Below, piece after piece: positions 62,422 to 64,000 of a stretch of 64,000 nucleotides of DNA (its first letter is position 1; each line of letters opens with the position of its first letter). This stretch comes from Neomegalonema sp. (lineage in GTDB: Bacteria > Pseudomonadota > Alphaproteobacteria > Rhodobacterales > Rhodobacteraceae): NCBI GenBank assembly GCA_022760355.1, contig JALEGB010000035.1, forward strand, positions 29,700 through 93,699, given 5' to 3'. Both the position numbers and the translations under genes were made by a program. Under the pieces are notes generated by a model, which was not told where the DNA came from, ran no database searches, and saw only the letters and a program-made list of their open reading frames with translations.

Positions 62422-62442
62422 GCCGGCATTAGTAATGCCGGC
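62422..62442. promoter_or_regulatory. 21-bp palindrome GCCGGCATTAgTAATGCCGGC upstream of GT2 gene
   Basis: 10-bp perfect arms with 1-nt spacer. Confidence 0.6.
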
Positions 62443-62551
62443 GCATTAACTCATTATTTCAAAATTCATCCTGCTGCGAAGGCGGGTGTTAAAGGCGTTC
62501 CTCAATACTAACCGGCGTTCAAGATGAGAACTTCGCTAAGGAGAACTCGCC

Positions 62552-63796
62552 ATGGGACGCCTCGATGCGCCTCAAACCGTCGCCCCGCGCTACTCGGTCG
62601 TCATTCCAACCCGAAACCGCGCCGAGACCTGCGTCCATGCGGTGCGCACCATCCTAGCGGCGCAGCGAAAGGACGTTGAGATCATCCTGGCGGACGCGTC
62701 GGACGATCCCACCCGCCTGAAGCGCGCGCTGGAGCAGAGCGGCTTGGACGGGCCCGTTATTCTGCCTCCTCCGGGTCGCCCCCTGCCGATGCAAGAAAAC
62801 TGGGAGCGAGGACTGGCCGCGGCGCACGCGCCATGGGTGATTTTCATCGGCGATGATGATGGGATGCTGCCAAACGCATTCGCGATGCTGGACGCGCTGA
62901 CTGACGCGCCGGTCGCGCCCGTGGTGGCGTGGGAGCCGATCGACTACCGATGGCCCTGCTATCCCGGAGGCAGCGCCGGACAGCTGACTTTTTCGACCGA
63001 AGCGCCGAGCCTTAGCCTGTGCGAAGGCGAAAAGGCGCTCACACAGCATTTCGCTTGGTCGACGCGACGGAAATGGCCTGCAATCGGCCCCTCAATCTAT
63101 CATGGCGCCGTTCATCGCGATCTCATCCAACGGGTGAAGAACCGCCATGGCCGCTATTTCTCGAGCTTCATCGTCGACTATGCGAGCGCAATCGCCAACG
63201 CAGCTGAGATTCGCGCCTATCTGCGCTATACTGGGCCGCTCAGCATTCTCGGCGCGAGCGGGAAGTCGAACTCAGCCGGTCTGTCCGCCAGCGGCGAAGC
63301 GGCCAAACGGTATGAGGATGTCATCGCCGAAAACCCAGGGTTGACGCCGTTGCATGAAGGGCTGGCCCAGTCGCGCCTGCATGCGCCGCTTGTCGCATCG
63401 GGCTACGCCGCCAGCTTCCAAATGCTCGGCGCGACGTTCACGCTCTCGCCGGAGCGGATGCTGGTGAGCTGCGCTGATGAGCTGGGATGCATCGTCGACG
63501 CCGAAGCGTTTGAGCGCGAGCGGCGCGTGCTGATGAGCTTCGCCGAAGCTGCGGGCGTCTCCGACGCTCCCGCGCGCCAAGCGCGGTTCGCCCCGGCAAC
63601 CTGCGGCGTTGGCTTCGATCGAGCCCGCAGCCTCTATTTCGTCAATAGCACCAACCTGAATTGGCGCACGGTGGCCGACGTCGCCGCCGGCGCCGGCGCA
63701 TTTATTCAAAGCGCCGCGATTCCGGCCCAGAGCGCCTATCACTGCTTAACGGCGGCGCTGAAATCGATCGCCAGCTCGGAGCATCGAGCGGCGTAG
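62552..63796 (+). CDS. Family 2 glycosyltransferase
   Basis: 414 aa; YSVVIPTRNRAETCVHAVRTILAAQRKDVEIILADASDDPT; FIGDDDGMLP. Confidence 0.85.
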   Translation: MGRLDAPQTVAPRYSVVIPTRNRAETCVHAVRTILAAQRKDVEIILADASDDPTRLKRALEQSGLDGPVILPPPGRPLPMQENWERGLAAAHAPWVIFIGDDDGMLPNAFAMLDALTDAPVAPVVAWEPIDYRWPCYPGGSAGQLTFSTEAPSLSLCEGEKALTQHFAWSTRRKWPAIGPSIYHGAVHRDLIQRVKNRHGRYFSSFIVDYASAIANAAEIRAYLRYTGPLSILGASGKSNSAGLSASGEAAKRYEDVIAENPGLTPLHEGLAQSRLHAPLVASGYAASFQMLGATFTLSPERMLVSCADELGCIVDAEAFERERRVLMSFAEAAGVSDAPARQARFAPATCGVGFDRARSLYFVNSTNLNWRTVADVAAGAGAFIQSAAIPAQSAYHCLTAALKSIASSEHRAA

Positions 63797-63885
63797 AGCT
63801 GGTTTGGTCACAATTTGCGAGCCGTTAGACGGGGCCTCTAACGTCAAATCGCTTTACTCATAAATCCCGAGCCGAAAAAGCCCAT

Positions 63886-63909
63886 GTCGCGATACGCGAT
63901 ATGGGCTTA
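63886..63909. terminator. Hairpin terminator
   Basis: AAAAAGCCCATgTCGCG ata CGCGAtATGGGCTT. Confidence 0.75.
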
Positions 63910-64000
63910 GGGTCGAAACCCCTTCATCAGGCGTCGTCAGCGCTTCCTAGCCCGTTCTCGGCTGCGCACCGGGCGCGGAGCGGGCTGATTGCCCGGTCAA

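Overview
High-GC bacterial chromosomal window, probably alphaproteobacterial judging from gene content. The CDS are densely packed. I saw no rRNA, tRNA, CRISPR array, IS element or prophage. Main blocks: (1) nasT-nasS plus the 5' end of an nrtA-like gene, separated by a leader with a strong intrinsic terminator (probable ANTAR antitermination element). (2) A double-receiver GGDEF response regulator. (3) A convergent pair: a signal-peptide-less murein-hydrolase-like protein with two SH3b repeats, and a TIR-domain membrane protein whose membrane region is encoded by a degenerate hexanucleotide tandem repeat. (4) A purine/ureide catabolic cluster: puuE-uraD fusion, xdhCBA, uraH, an ABC transporter, puuD, allE. 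(5) Sugar-acid catabolic genes in separate blocks (19.9-23.6 kb, 44.6-51.3 kb, 52.2-55.7 kb). Four copies of one palindromic operator (consensus ATYTAAATCGATTTAAAT) lie upstream of genes in these blocks, so I infer a dispersed LacI-type regulon whose regulator is not in the window. (6) An ECF sigma / anti-sigma / subtilase cassette. (7) A propionyl-CoA operon (pccB-pccA-mutase-prpE) divergent from a PccR-like regulator with TTGCAAATTTGCAA in the intergenic region. (8) Housekeeping and accessory genes: gmk, YicC, gamma-CA, orphan corrinoid protein + DUF1638, orphan TadG, rhomboid, SNase fusion, VanX-like, gluQ, hisI, NifU-like, GT2. Product calls come from motif and family recognition of the translated ORFs; no database search was run.
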